Shown: one piece after another, positions 9,276 through 17,624 of the stretch | How positions within the stretch are numbered: the stretch's first letter is position 1 | Layout of the letters: every line of letters begins with the position of its first letter | Assembly (NCBI GenBank): GCA_900109485.1 | Contig: FOAY01000001.1 | Coordinates: 355,914-419,913, forward strand | Length of the DNA: 64,000 nucleotides | Reading direction: 5' to 3' | Origin: Kosakonia sacchari | GTDB lineage: Bacteria; Pseudomonadota; Gammaproteobacteria; Enterobacterales; Enterobacteriaceae | Translations under genes and position numbers: made by a program | The notes under the pieces: generated by a model | The model's database searches: none | What the model saw: only the letters and a program-made list of their open reading frames with translations | Told to the model about the DNA's origin: nothing

Positions 9276-9575
9276 GTGGGGGGGATGTTGCTTATGAACG
9301 CCGTGCCCCATGTTATCAGTGGCGTTCTGGGCAGAGCGTTTCAGTCACCCTTTGCCACACCTCCCGGTAAAGGGCTTTCCTCATCGATGGTCAATGTTTT
9401 GTGGGGATTGGCCAATCTGTTACTGGCCTGGCTGCTGCTTATCCATTTAGGCCGGGTTGATATCGCCCGCTGGCCGGACGCGATGGCTCTTTTTGTTGGT
9501 ATAGCGGCTATAGCCCTTTTTTCTGCCCATCATTTTGGTCAGTTTCATGGTGGAAATAATCCACCCCAAAAATGA
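9276..9575 (+). CDS. Small multi-spanning membrane protein, 5' end frameshifted at a G tract
   Basis: The open frame encodes about 90-99 residues with two or three hydrophobic segments (VNVLWGLANLLLAWLLL and LFVGIAAIALFSAHH). An upstream ATG at 9245 overlaps the previous stop codon as ATGA, and its frame would read MNLLHYLSLLGGG straight into this protein if the seven-G run at 9278-9284 had six Gs. As given, that frame ends at a TAA near 9366. Translation may instead start at 9276 (GTG), 9285 or 9294 (ATG), with the G run acting as ribosome-binding site. The 3' end overlaps the MFS start as ATGA. I recognise no named family. Confidence 0.7.
   Translation: MGGMLLMNAVPHVISGVLGRAFQSPFATPPGKGLSSSMVNVLWGLANLLLAWLLLIHLGRVDIARWPDAMALFVGIAAIALFSAHHFGQFHGGNNPPQK
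9278..9284 (+). repeat. Seven-G homopolymer tract at the start of a gene
   Basis: A run of seven G residues sits 33 bases inside the frame that starts at the coupled ATG 9245. One G fewer restores a continuous 110-codon gene. Possible causes are a fixed mutation, slipped-strand phase variation, or a sequencing error. Confidence 0.7.
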
Positions 9576-10810
9576 AACCTTTCAACAATGCTGTTTTCCG
9601 ATCGCTGCGTAATTTTAACTACCGGCTTTGGGCTGCCGGGGCGTTGGTGTCGAATATCGGAACCTGGATGCAGCGTACCGCACAGGACTGGCTGGTTTTT
9701 GTTGTTCTGACGCCCCATAACGGCTCCGTGCTGGGAACGGTGATGGCGCTGCAGTTTGCCCCGCATTTTATTTTCCTGCCATGGACTGGCATAGCGGCTG
9801 ACAGGTTTAACCAGCGGAAGTTACTGATGTTCACTCAGGGAGCGATGGGAGGGCTGGGGATCGCGCTTGGCCTGATGACGGTGGGAGGGATTATTCAACT
9901 ATGGCATCTGTATGTGTTCGCCTTTCTTTTCGGCACTATTACGGCGGTTGACGCCCCGGTTCGCCAGACATTTGTGTCAGAGCTTGTCGGCGAAAGCGAT
10001 CTCTCCAATGCCGTTGCGCTGAATTCGATGTCCTTTAATGCCGGACGTTTTATCGGTCCTGCGGTTTCAGGCGTGCTCATCGCCTCTGCCGGAACCGGAT
10101 GGTGCTTTCTGATCAATGGTTTCTCATTTCTGGGCATCCTGGCGTCACTGTTTTTCCTGAGAAAAACAGAGCTGAATCTTTCCGGCAGGGCATCGCGGCG
10201 CAAGGGCGCATTTACCGAAGGCCTGCGTTATGTCCGTGGGCGCCCGGATCTGATGGCGATTCTGTTGATGCTTTTTTTTATCGGAACATTTGGTCTGAAT
10301 TTCCCCATATTCCTCTCTTCTATGGGGATAAGGATCTTCCATGCTGATGCTGCCAGCTATGGTTTTCTGTCATCCGTTATCGCCACGGGAACCATCGCGG
10401 GAGCGTTACTGAATGCGGGTTATGACCGCATTCAATTCCGCCATCTGGTGGTCAGTGCCGGTGTGTTCGCATGTGGTTGTGCCGCCGCTGCATTATCTCC
10501 TGATTACGGGTTTTTTGCGGCGTCACTTGTCGTCACCGGGGTTGCAGCCATGTTTTTCACCAATGCCACGAACAGCCTGATGCAGCTTTCAACCGCGCCG
10601 GTCATGCGCGGGCGGGTGATGGCGCTGAGGGTTGCTGTTGCTATGGGAGCCACGCCGATCGGCGCACCCATCACGGGCTGGGTGGCTGATAATATCGGTC
10701 CCCGATGGGCTATGGGTATTGCCGCGTTATCCGGACTGGCAGCGGCAGTGGCAGGATTAATAGTGTCGTCCCTCAACAGGAAACAGAGTAAGTATCAGGA
10801 CGATATCTGA
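9572..10810 (+). CDS. MFS transporter of the EntS-like (MFS_3) group
   Basis: The 412-residue protein has about twelve hydrophobic segments and the typical opening FRSLRNFNYRLWAAGALVSNIGTWMQRTAQDWLV of the EntS/MFS_3 exporters. An MFS loop motif is seen near residue 75 (GIAADRFNQRKLLM). It is the last gene of the MarR-led cluster, with its ATG overlapping the previous stop (ATGA at 9572-9575). Export of a small organic compound sensed by the MarR protein is the likely job; the substrate cannot be told from sequence. Confidence 0.92.
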   Translation: MKPFNNAVFRSLRNFNYRLWAAGALVSNIGTWMQRTAQDWLVFVVLTPHNGSVLGTVMALQFAPHFIFLPWTGIAADRFNQRKLLMFTQGAMGGLGIALGLMTVGGIIQLWHLYVFAFLFGTITAVDAPVRQTFVSELVGESDLSNAVALNSMSFNAGRFIGPAVSGVLIASAGTGWCFLINGFSFLGILASLFFLRKTELNLSGRASRRKGAFTEGLRYVRGRPDLMAILLMLFFIGTFGLNFPIFLSSMGIRIFHADAASYGFLSSVIATGTIAGALLNAGYDRIQFRHLVVSAGVFACGCAAAALSPDYGFFAASLVVTGVAAMFFTNATNSLMQLSTAPVMRGRVMALRVAVAMGATPIGAPITGWVADNIGPRWAMGIAALSGLAAAVAGLIVSSLNRKQSKYQDDI

Positions 10811-10936
10811 ACTAGCTTCCCCCACCATTCTGGATAGCCCCAGCGTGCGAAATCGCGCCGTGTAGACTGGGTTCCGATCGCATTGACCACGCCTGCAAGG
10901 AAAAATGCCCAGCCAGTATCCCTATCAATAAGTTGG

Positions 10937-11317
10937 TCATAAATGAATGCCCGCAGTTAACACAGCGAGCCCGGTCATAACCATTACGGCTGCTGTCAGA
11001 CCATGTATACCGAGCGCTTTCGCTACAGCGCCTCTGGCCGCGAGGATGGTAAGCATATCGCCTGTAGGTATCGCTGCCGCAATCAGTAGTAACGCGCCTG
11101 TCTCATGTGCCGAACCCCATACAAGACTGGCTATCACCAACAACCCCATCGTCAAATCGCGTACGCCTTTGAGCCGCAGCCACCAGGTCGTGTTGGGGCC
11201 AGTGTCAGGAAGCGGCAGCCCAAAACTGGGCGTTATAGCTCGCGGGTTAACAATATAGAAGAGACCGATTCCGATTACCGCGGTGGCGATGAGTGCTGAA
11301 ATAGCTGTCGAAAGCAT
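10937..11317 (-). CDS. DUF4267-type small membrane protein
   Basis: The 126-residue protein has four hydrophobic segments and the pattern of DUF4267 proteins: an NPRAITPSFGLP loop after the first helix, then WLRLKGVRDLTMGLL in the second. No biochemical function is established for the family. It is transcribed away from the TetR gene at 11440, with about 120 bases between the starts, so control by that repressor is likely. In other bacteria such proteins are often paired with a TetR gene in the same way. Confidence 0.82.
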   Translation of the reverse strand: MLSTAISALIATAVIGIGLFYIVNPRAITPSFGLPLPDTGPNTTWWLRLKGVRDLTMGLLVIASLVWGSAHETGALLLIAAAIPTGDMLTILAARGAVAKALGIHGLTAAVMVMTGLAVLTAGIHL

Positions 11318-11439
11318 GATGTTAACTCCAGTGAATGGAAATGCGCTTGGTGTGTAGTGTTGGAATTTAAACTAGCGTTGCTATATTTTCAAGTGATGAT
11401 ATTATTAATTTCAAGTTGGCCATTTATCAGGGTACAGAG

Positions 11440-12015
11440 TTGAGTGTTACAGACAGAAAAACCCGGCAGCGGGCTGAGCGTGAAGCGTTAATCATCACGG
11501 TGACGCGCGAAATAGCCGAACGGGAAGGGTGGAATGCCGTCACTATCCGGCGCCTTGCGGAGGAGATCGAATACAGTCAGCCGGTACTCTATTCGCATTT
11601 TCAAAACCGCGACGCTATCGTTGCGGCGGTAGCCCTTCAGGGTTTTGCCGAGCTGGCTGAAGCACTCAGCAAGGCTGCTGAATCGGCTAACAGCGCTGAC
11701 GCGTCTATTAAGTCCGTTGCTTATGCCTACCTCGATTTTGCGCTCTCCCGACCCGCGCTTTATGAGGCTATGTTTGTGTTGCCATCCGAATTGCATTTTG
11801 CTGAGTCAGACACTAAACCCCAGCTGAAAGCGGCTTTCGCCGTCCTGGTGGAAACCGTTTCACCTTATGGCGGTGATCCTCAGGATGTGGCAGAGACTTA
11901 CTGGGCGGCACTCCATGGATTATCTGAACTCGAGCGATCCGGCAGAATAAGAGCCGAATTTCGCGATCAGCGAGTCAACATATTGGTTAAGGCAATCAGT
12001 AACGGACAGCCTTGA
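11440..12015 (+). CDS. TetR-family regulator (WHG-type C-terminal domain)
   Basis: The N-terminal HTH is clear (TREIAEREGWNAVTIRRLAEEIEYSQPVLYSHFQNRDAIV), followed by the ligand domain with YLDFALSRPALYEAMF and the WAALHGLSELERSG motif of WHG-type TetR proteins. There is no ATG near the start. A TTG at 11440 preceded by AGGG seven bases upstream gives MSVTDRKTRQ and is preferred over an earlier TTG at 11416. The protein is then about 191 residues, normal for the family. It is divergent from the DUF4267 gene, its probable target. Confidence 0.88.
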   Translation: MSVTDRKTRQRAEREALIITVTREIAEREGWNAVTIRRLAEEIEYSQPVLYSHFQNRDAIVAAVALQGFAELAEALSKAAESANSADASIKSVAYAYLDFALSRPALYEAMFVLPSELHFAESDTKPQLKAAFAVLVETVSPYGGDPQDVAETYWAALHGLSELERSGRIRAEFRDQRVNILVKAISNGQP

Positions 12016-12090
12016 TAGCAGCCAGGTCTGCTATGAGCGAAAAACAGGCCAGTCGGCTGAGCTTATTCCCGAACCTAATCGGGAACGTTA

Positions 12091-12120
12091 AAAAGCCCCG
12101 CAGTACTCGCGGGACTTTTT
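12091..12120. terminator. Bidirectional intrinsic terminator
   Basis: AAAAGCCCCGC, a short loop and GCGGGACTTTTT form a stem with one mismatch and T runs on both strands. It sits between the convergent TetR gene and the amidase gene. A second inverted repeat, TTCCCG...CGGGAA, lies just upstream at about 12066-12085. Confidence 0.85.
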
Positions 12121-12125
12121 CATTT

Positions 12126-13535
12126 CTACAGTGACGGGTGAGAGCCATTTACCGGACTGACGGCTTCCAGCAGGGAAGCAATGTGAAGAATGGTTCGCTC
12201 ATCGTGCCATTTACCCACAATTTGCACGTTGATGGGCAATCCTTCATGACTTTTACCAAACGGCAGCGCCACGCCCGGCAGACCTGTCACGTTCAGCGGT
12301 ACCGTGGCACCCTGCAGATAAGTGGCATCCACTTCCTGACCGTCGATGATAAATTTCTCCACGCCGTGTTTGTGCGCCGGAATGGGGAGAACATGCGTGA
12401 TCAGCGCATCATATTGTGAAAAGTATTCCGCAAACCCGTCACGCAACTTTTCAGCCGCCTGCTCCGCATCAATAAATTCAGACATGGATGTATCAGGCAG
12501 TGACAGCATCGTTTTTGCCATCTTGTAAAGTTCATCGGAGCTTCGACCAGCCGTTGCCGCAGCAAATGCAGGCTTCATCTCCATAACGTGGATTCGGTTA
12601 AACACGTCCAGCGCAAAATCCCGCTCCAGCGCAGGAATACCGACGTGCTCCACGACGACGCCCGGTCCCTTCAGTGAATCCGCAGCGGACTTCACCACCG
12701 CTGCCACTTCCGGATCAACCGGACCAAAGCCCGGACCGGTCATCCAGCCAATGCGCAGCGGACGGGATGTCACAAGCGGCAGCCCATCAGAATAAGCCGG
12801 CGCATTGCTGGAGAAAGCGTCATGACCGTCTGGTCCTGCAAGCTGAGAAAACGCCAGGGCAATATCGCGCACTGAGCGGGCCATCGGGCCTACGTGCCAG
12901 AACCGACGAGGTGCGCGCGGCCAGATGCCCGTCATAGGCACGCTACCGTGCGTGGCTTTCATGGAGGTTATGCCGGTCTGTGCAGCCGGCCCACGTACTG
13001 AGATGGCCAGGTCAGTGCCCAGCCCCAGAGGGGACATGCCCGCGGCGATAGCGGCGGACTCACCGCCACTTGAACCTCCTGGCGTACGGGTCAGATCCCA
13101 GGGGTTATTAGAGCGGCCGGACAGAAGGTTATCGCTTTCAATCCAGTATGAAAATTCCGGCAGGTTGGTTTTGGCAAGCAGGATAGCGCCCGCCTTTTTA
13201 AGACGCGCCACGCTGGTTGCATCCTCAGCAGGACGACGGCCTTTAAAAATGGGTGAGCCGCGCTGTGTCAGTACACCTGCGGTATCAATGGAATCCTTGG
13301 CGGTAAAAGGGACGCCGTGCAGAGGGCCAAGCTCTTTACCTTTCATGACGGCTGACTCTGCAGCGGCAGCCTGTTTCATGGCGTCCTCTGCAAGCGACAC
13401 GACCGCGTTGATGTCCGGATTGGTGGCGGCAATACGGTCGATATGCGCCTGCATAACTTCGACAGGGGAAAGATCGCGGTTACGGATCATGTCCGCCAGG
13501 CGGGTGGCATCTGAATAAAAAATGTCTTTGCTCAT
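12126..13535 (-). CDS. Amidase signature family enzyme
   Basis: The 469-residue protein carries the full amidase-signature triad: Lys in PFTAKDSIDTAG, the cis-Ser in the glycine-rich GGSSGGESAAIAAG, and the nucleophile Ser in TDLAISVRGPA. Such enzymes hydrolyse amides to acids and ammonia in the cytoplasm; the substrate here is unknown. The start MSKDIFYSD at 13535 is chosen because an AGAGG site lies before it; the frame stays open 21 codons further upstream. It is divergent from a TetR gene, and palindromic sites lie between the two. Confidence 0.93.
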   Translation of the reverse strand: MSKDIFYSDATRLADMIRNRDLSPVEVMQAHIDRIAATNPDINAVVSLAEDAMKQAAAAESAVMKGKELGPLHGVPFTAKDSIDTAGVLTQRGSPIFKGRRPAEDATSVARLKKAGAILLAKTNLPEFSYWIESDNLLSGRSNNPWDLTRTPGGSSGGESAAIAAGMSPLGLGTDLAISVRGPAAQTGITSMKATHGSVPMTGIWPRAPRRFWHVGPMARSVRDIALAFSQLAGPDGHDAFSSNAPAYSDGLPLVTSRPLRIGWMTGPGFGPVDPEVAAVVKSAADSLKGPGVVVEHVGIPALERDFALDVFNRIHVMEMKPAFAAATAGRSSDELYKMAKTMLSLPDTSMSEFIDAEQAAEKLRDGFAEYFSQYDALITHVLPIPAHKHGVEKFIIDGQEVDATYLQGATVPLNVTGLPGVALPFGKSHEGLPINVQIVGKWHDERTILHIASLLEAVSPVNGSHPSL

Positions 13536-13562
13536 GATAAATCCTCTCAGCAAAATAAATCT

Positions 13563-13633
13563 ACCTAACGATTGGTAGGTGGAGCGTAACCCCCGCACAA
13601 CAAAGCTGTCAATACCTACCTAACAAATGTTAG
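13563..13633. promoter_or_regulatory. Two palindromic sites between the amidase and TetR genes
   Basis: ACCTAACGATTGGTAGGT (13563-13580) is symmetric at 14 of 18 positions. CTAACAAATGTTAG (13620-13633) is symmetric except for the central pair and is preceded by another ACCTACC. Both share the ACCTAAC half-site and cover the divergent promoters, as expected for TetR-family operators. Confidence 0.65.
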
Positions 13634-13667
13634 AATTGCTGCATCACACTCTGCGAGGAATAAAACG

Positions 13668-14240
13668 ATGAGCAAAACATCCCGGGATGAAATTCTTAAT
13701 GCTGCCCGTCTGGCGGCCCAGGCTCATGGTTACACCGGTCTGAACATTCGCGGACTGGCGGATGAGGTGGGGATCAAAGCGGCCAGCATCTACTATCACT
13801 TTCCCAGCAAGGCCGAGCTCGGTGCGGCAGTGGCTCAGCGCTACTGGGAAGACACGGCTCGTGACCTTGAAATACTCAGGGAATCAGCAGGCGACGCGTT
13901 AAGCAGTCTGAGCCGCTACCCTTATATATTCCGCCGATCGCTGGAGAGCGGAAACCGGCTCTGCATGGGCAGTTTTATGTCCGCTGAATACGATGACCTG
14001 CCTGAAGCGGTGAAGGTGGAAGTTCAGAAGTTTGCCGACATCAACATCGACTGGCTGGCAGGGCAACTGCTGGAGGCGGGTATCACAGAGTCAGAAGGCA
14101 GCAAAATCCGGGCTGGTGCGATTTTTTCCGCTATCGCCGGCGCTCAACTGATGGCCAGAAGCCGGAACGATATTAAGCTTTTTGATGAACTCATCGAGGG
14201 ATACAGGATTGCGGGTCTGCTTCCTTCCGCCAGGGCCTGA
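13668..14240 (+). CDS. TetR-family regulator, probable repressor of the amidase gene
   Basis: The 190-residue protein has a standard TetR HTH (AAQAHGYTGLNIRGLADEVGIKAASIYYHFPSKAEL) at residues 15-50 and a ligand-binding helical domain of normal size. The start follows a GAGGAA site. It is transcribed away from the amidase gene, with palindromes in the shared promoter region, so it most likely controls both itself and the amidase. The ligand is unknown. Confidence 0.92.
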   Translation: MSKTSRDEILNAARLAAQAHGYTGLNIRGLADEVGIKAASIYYHFPSKAELGAAVAQRYWEDTARDLEILRESAGDALSSLSRYPYIFRRSLESGNRLCMGSFMSAEYDDLPEAVKVEVQKFADINIDWLAGQLLEAGITESEGSKIRAGAIFSAIAGAQLMARSRNDIKLFDELIEGYRIAGLLPSARA

Positions 14241-14304
14241 ATATTTGAATAATCAGCGCATTAACTCATGCCCGCTGCTGGCACTCAGCAGACGTTCAGG
14301 CCCA

Positions 14305-14541
14305 TCATGATTCCTGCTTTGCTGGCGGAAGCAATTTTTTCGCTTCATGAATGAGCTTTTCAATCTCTTCCAGAGGGATACATCCTTCGTAGCATGAAAA
14401 AGAGAACTCATGAGTTACATCGGAATAGAAGACTTCAGCAATTTGCCGAAGCGGGGATGTTCCAGCCTCAGACAGTTCAAGGTACATACCATCACGGATG
14501 ACATCGCTTCCACGGGCCAGGTTGTATTTAATCTTAGCCAT
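14305..14541 (-). CDS. Small conserved-looking protein of unknown function
   Basis: The 78-residue product (MAKIKYNLARGSDVIRDGMY...) is soluble and mixed in charge, with two cysteines in the middle (FSCYEGC). It has no signal peptide or transmembrane segment. Codon use looks ordinary and the frame ends cleanly, which supports a real gene, but I do not recognise the family. It stands alone between a TetR gene and a transposase remnant. Confidence 0.55.
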   Translation of the reverse strand: MAKIKYNLARGSDVIRDGMYLELSEAGTSPLRQIAEVFYSDVTHEFSFSCYEGCIPLEEIEKLIHEAKKLLPPAKQES

Positions 14542-14597
14542 AAAGTTAATTTTCCATTTTTCATGTTAATGACGTCTCCGGTCGAACGCCATAAAGC

Positions 14598-14699
14598 CTA
14601 AACAGTGTCGCCAGGCAGCTCAACGAGAGGCCAAGAAAAACGCTGGACTATGAATCACCCGCAGAGCGTTTTAACCAATGTGTTGCATCCATCGGTTGA
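14598..14699 (+). mobile_element. C-terminal remnant of an IS30-type transposase
   Basis: The frame 14598-14699 reads LNSVARQLNERPRKTL, then DYESPAERFNQCVASIG and stop. The LNERPRKTLxYxxPAERF block is the typical C-terminal end of IS30-family transposases. The frame is closed by a stop just upstream (near 14595), so only about 33 codons survive. It shows that an insertion sequence once stood here. Confidence 0.8.
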
Positions 14700-14791
14700 A
14701 CTCACAGCGAAGAGCGGACATTCGCAGTTTTTCTATGATATATACAGACTTGTAACGTAGTCGCGTTTAATCAACAGGAGCTGGCAATCTC

Positions 14792-15229
14792 ATGATCTTA
14801 AGTGCTAATCACGTCGGTTTTTCAGTTAAAGATATTGAAGACTCATTATTCTTCTGGACTCACATTCTCGGAGGAAAGTTATTACGCGAAGGAAAAATGT
14901 CTGGACCTATTATTGATGAAGTAACAGGCGCAAGGGGAGCTGATGTACGAATGGCTTTGCTTGAACTGGCTGGCATTAAGATTGAATTACTGCAATACAA
15001 TAACATTGAACAGCCTGAAGAGCCTTCAGCCCCCTACATCCCAGGCTACGCTCACCTTGCGTTTATGGTCGAGAATCTTGATACGCTCTTGAGCAAAATA
15101 TCGGACTATGGCTGGAAGACGCCAGGGAGACCTCAGACAGTCTTGTCAGGACCCATGCAGGGAACAAGAGTAATATATGTACAAAGCCCCGATGGGCAGA
15201 CGCTTGAATTGATGGAAGGCAAGCAATGA
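14792..15229 (+). CDS. VOC (glyoxalase-like) family protein
   Basis: The 145-residue protein has the two beta-alpha-beta-beta-beta units of the vicinal oxygen chelate fold: NHVGFSVKDIEDSLFFWTHILG at the start and AHLAFMVENLDTLLSKI near the middle, ending in YVQSPDGQTLELME. His near residue 6, the second His in AHLAF and Glu in LELME fit the usual metal ligands. VOC enzymes isomerise or cleave small molecules or bind drugs; no closer assignment is possible. The start has an AGGAG site. It stands alone beside a transposase remnant. Confidence 0.88.
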   Translation: MILSANHVGFSVKDIEDSLFFWTHILGGKLLREGKMSGPIIDEVTGARGADVRMALLELAGIKIELLQYNNIEQPEEPSAPYIPGYAHLAFMVENLDTLLSKISDYGWKTPGRPQTVLSGPMQGTRVIYVQSPDGQTLELMEGKQ

Positions 15230-15439
15230 AGCACATACGTTATGACCTGTTACCTTCTTATTGAACAGTGATGTTTGCGAAGTCCGCTTCTGGCACAAAG
15301 CGTACTGACACGCTGGCCGATATCCGCTTTGAGCGGAACGCGGGCGCTCTGGCCCGAAGCGAAGCTTGTCATGGCGTAAGTCACAAGTATTATCAGGACA
15401 TAGCGCTCAGCCAGGCATTGCTTTTTAAGGACTAAACAG

Positions 15440-16381
15440 TCAATTTTTAATGTTACTCAGGAAAATTTTAAGACCATCAATGAAAGCCCGCACGCGAAGA
15501 GAGAGATGTCTACGGCTGGGATAAATAGCATGGATAGCAATTTCTTCACCTTGTGTTGCAGGCAGCAGTTGTACTAATCGGCCTTCCACAATATCTCTGT
15601 CAATCATAAAGGAAGGTAAATAACCGATACCCAATCCTGCTATGGCTGCTATGCGTATTGCATCTCCGCTGTCAAACCTGACATGGTTACTGCCGTTCAG
15701 CGTTATTCGCCCATGCTCCTTATCAACTACGTTCCATCCGGTAGACGCCGCTCCCAAACCGTAGACAAGACGGCGATGAGCTTTAAGATCGGCAACTGAT
15801 TCCGGCGTACCCCATTGTTTGAGATAGTCCGGTGATACAAACAATTGCGGCCGCGTTCTGTCGATAACCTGCGTTATATATTGATGACTCGTAGCGCCAT
15901 CGCCTACCCGAATAGCAAGATCAAAACCTTCCTCTATAAGATCGACAACCCGATCGCTGAAACTGACTTCAATGCTAATACCCGGTGAGTTGTCTAAAAA
16001 TGCCTGGATAAAAGGCAGTATCACCATTTTTCCATATCCCTCTGACACGGTGAGTCTGAGGATGCCTTTTGGCAAGGGTGAATTCTGGCGGATACTGGCT
16101 TCGGCTTCTTCTAAGTCTTCCAGTAGCCTGCAGCAACGGTTAAAGAATTCATGCCCCTCAGTGGTGAGAGATAAGCGACGCGTGGTGCGCTGAAAAAGCC
16201 TTGTCTCGAGATAGGCTTCTAACCGCGCTATTGCTTTACCTGCAGCAGAACGCGTTAAACCCATGGCTTTACCCCCGGCGACAAAACTTCCCGCCTCAGC
16301 AACAGCGACAAAGACCCGCAGTGCACCCATATCCAGAGCAGAACCAGCAAGATTTGTCGGAGCGATTTTTCTACCCGTCAT
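15440..16381 (-). CDS. LysR-family transcriptional regulator
   Basis: The 313-residue protein has an N-terminal LysR HTH (FVAVAEAGSFVAGGKAMGLTRSAAGKAIARLEAYL) followed by the periplasmic-binding-like effector domain with LRLTVSEGYGKMVILPFI and VDLIEEGFDLAIRVGD. It is divergent from the alpha/beta hydrolase gene at 16452 with 70 bases between starts, so it is very likely the regulator of that gene. Confidence 0.93.
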   Translation of the reverse strand: MTGRKIAPTNLAGSALDMGALRVFVAVAEAGSFVAGGKAMGLTRSAAGKAIARLEAYLETRLFQRTTRRLSLTTEGHEFFNRCCRLLEDLEEAEASIRQNSPLPKGILRLTVSEGYGKMVILPFIQAFLDNSPGISIEVSFSDRVVDLIEEGFDLAIRVGDGATSHQYITQVIDRTRPQLFVSPDYLKQWGTPESVADLKAHRRLVYGLGAASTGWNVVDKEHGRITLNGSNHVRFDSGDAIRIAAIAGLGIGYLPSFMIDRDIVEGRLVQLLPATQGEEIAIHAIYPSRRHLSLRVRAFIDGLKIFLSNIKN

Positions 16382-16451
16382 TGGGGAACCTTTTCGTCAA
16401 TAAATTAGTTAAGGTTTTATTGTAGAATTTCCATTAAATAAGGGCACAACA

Positions 16452-17405
16452 ATGTTGTCGAAAAATGCGCAAAATGTTCTGGATGGATGGATCACCGCTG
16501 CCGGACCGGTAGTGCAGAAGCTGTATGGTCAGTCTGAAGAGTGCTGGCCTGATGTGCGTAAACAATATATGCAGGGCCTGGAAAGCATCTTTCCTGCTGT
16601 CAGTGGCGTCTCTTATAAGACGCTCACGCCAGGCAATATGCCGACAATGGTCAGCGAGAGTCATGAACATGCTGGAAGCAGTGTGGTGCTTTACATTCAT
16701 GGCGGCGGCTATGTGCATGGTGGTGTGGAGGCGTATCGGGGGTTAACGGGCCGTATTGCCACAGCTTTAAACGCCACAGTCTATGTTCCGGACTACCGGC
16801 AGGCCCCTGATTTTCCGTTCCCGACACCGATAGAGGATGTCTTTTCAGCTTATCGCGCGCTACTCGACAGGGGTATCAATCCCAAAAATCTGGTTCTCGT
16901 TGGCGATTCAGCGGGTGGGGCAATGGTTATTACAATGATGCGCAAGGCCCGTGACGCGGGTATTCCGCTCCCCGCTGCGGGAGTGGCTTTTTCACCCTGG
17001 GCAGATCTGACCCATAGCGGTCTGGCTGCTACCGCCCGTGATGGCATCGATCCCCTTTGTAGCATCGATTTTCTCACCCGATTAGCGCGGGAATTCCTTG
17101 CCGGTGAGCTGCCAACACATCCTGATGCTTCTCCTGTTTATGCCGATGTGCAGGGGCTTTCCCCGATACTTATACAGATCGGCGAGAATGAGGTCATGCT
17201 GAATGGCGCGATGAAACTCGCTTCAAACTTAGGGGAAGCACGCGTACGCACGACACTCGAAGTCTGGCCGGGCATGTTCCATGTTTGGCACCTGCTGGCC
17301 GGCACACTGCCCGAAGCCGACCAGGCTTTACGTAACGCGATGCGTTTCCTGAAGGATGTTTTATCCAAGAGCAGTGAATCCGACGACTCTACGTCCATGC
17401 CATAA
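16452..17405 (+). CDS. Alpha/beta hydrolase of the hormone-sensitive-lipase group
   Basis: The 317-residue enzyme has the HGGG oxyanion motif (YIHGGGYVHGG near residue 83), the nucleophile elbow GDSAGGAM with Ser near residue 155, and a late Asp and His (the MFHVWH block near 277) to complete the triad. This is the layout of small-molecule carboxylesterases in the HSL family. No signal peptide is present, so it is cytoplasmic. It is divergent from a LysR gene. The natural ester is unknown. Confidence 0.92.
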   Translation: MLSKNAQNVLDGWITAAGPVVQKLYGQSEECWPDVRKQYMQGLESIFPAVSGVSYKTLTPGNMPTMVSESHEHAGSSVVLYIHGGGYVHGGVEAYRGLTGRIATALNATVYVPDYRQAPDFPFPTPIEDVFSAYRALLDRGINPKNLVLVGDSAGGAMVITMMRKARDAGIPLPAAGVAFSPWADLTHSGLAATARDGIDPLCSIDFLTRLAREFLAGELPTHPDASPVYADVQGLSPILIQIGENEVMLNGAMKLASNLGEARVRTTLEVWPGMFHVWHLLAGTLPEADQALRNAMRFLKDVLSKSSESDDSTSMP

Positions 17406-17433
17406 ATTTAACGCGTTCAAACATAATTAATGA

Positions 17434-17464
17434 AAAGCGCCCTCATAAAATTAAGGGGCGCTTT
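17434..17464 (+). terminator. Hairpin after the hydrolase gene
   Basis: A perfect 9-bp stem, AAAGCGCCC (17434-17442) and GGGCGCTTT (17456-17464), lies 28 bases after the hydrolase stop codon. The T run is short, so it is a probable but not strong terminator. Nothing gene-like follows up to 17624. Confidence 0.65.
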
Positions 17465-17624
17465 AATGATGGGTCATATTTTTCTTTAACAACAACCCCG
17501 GAGTGCTGTGTACCGTGCCCTATGAACGACCAGTCTGAGCCTGTTTCTTATACGAAGGCGAGTTGTTCAGGGCCTGAGAATGCACATATCTGAACTCCGG
17601 CCTTCTCCGGGAACAGCCTATGAG

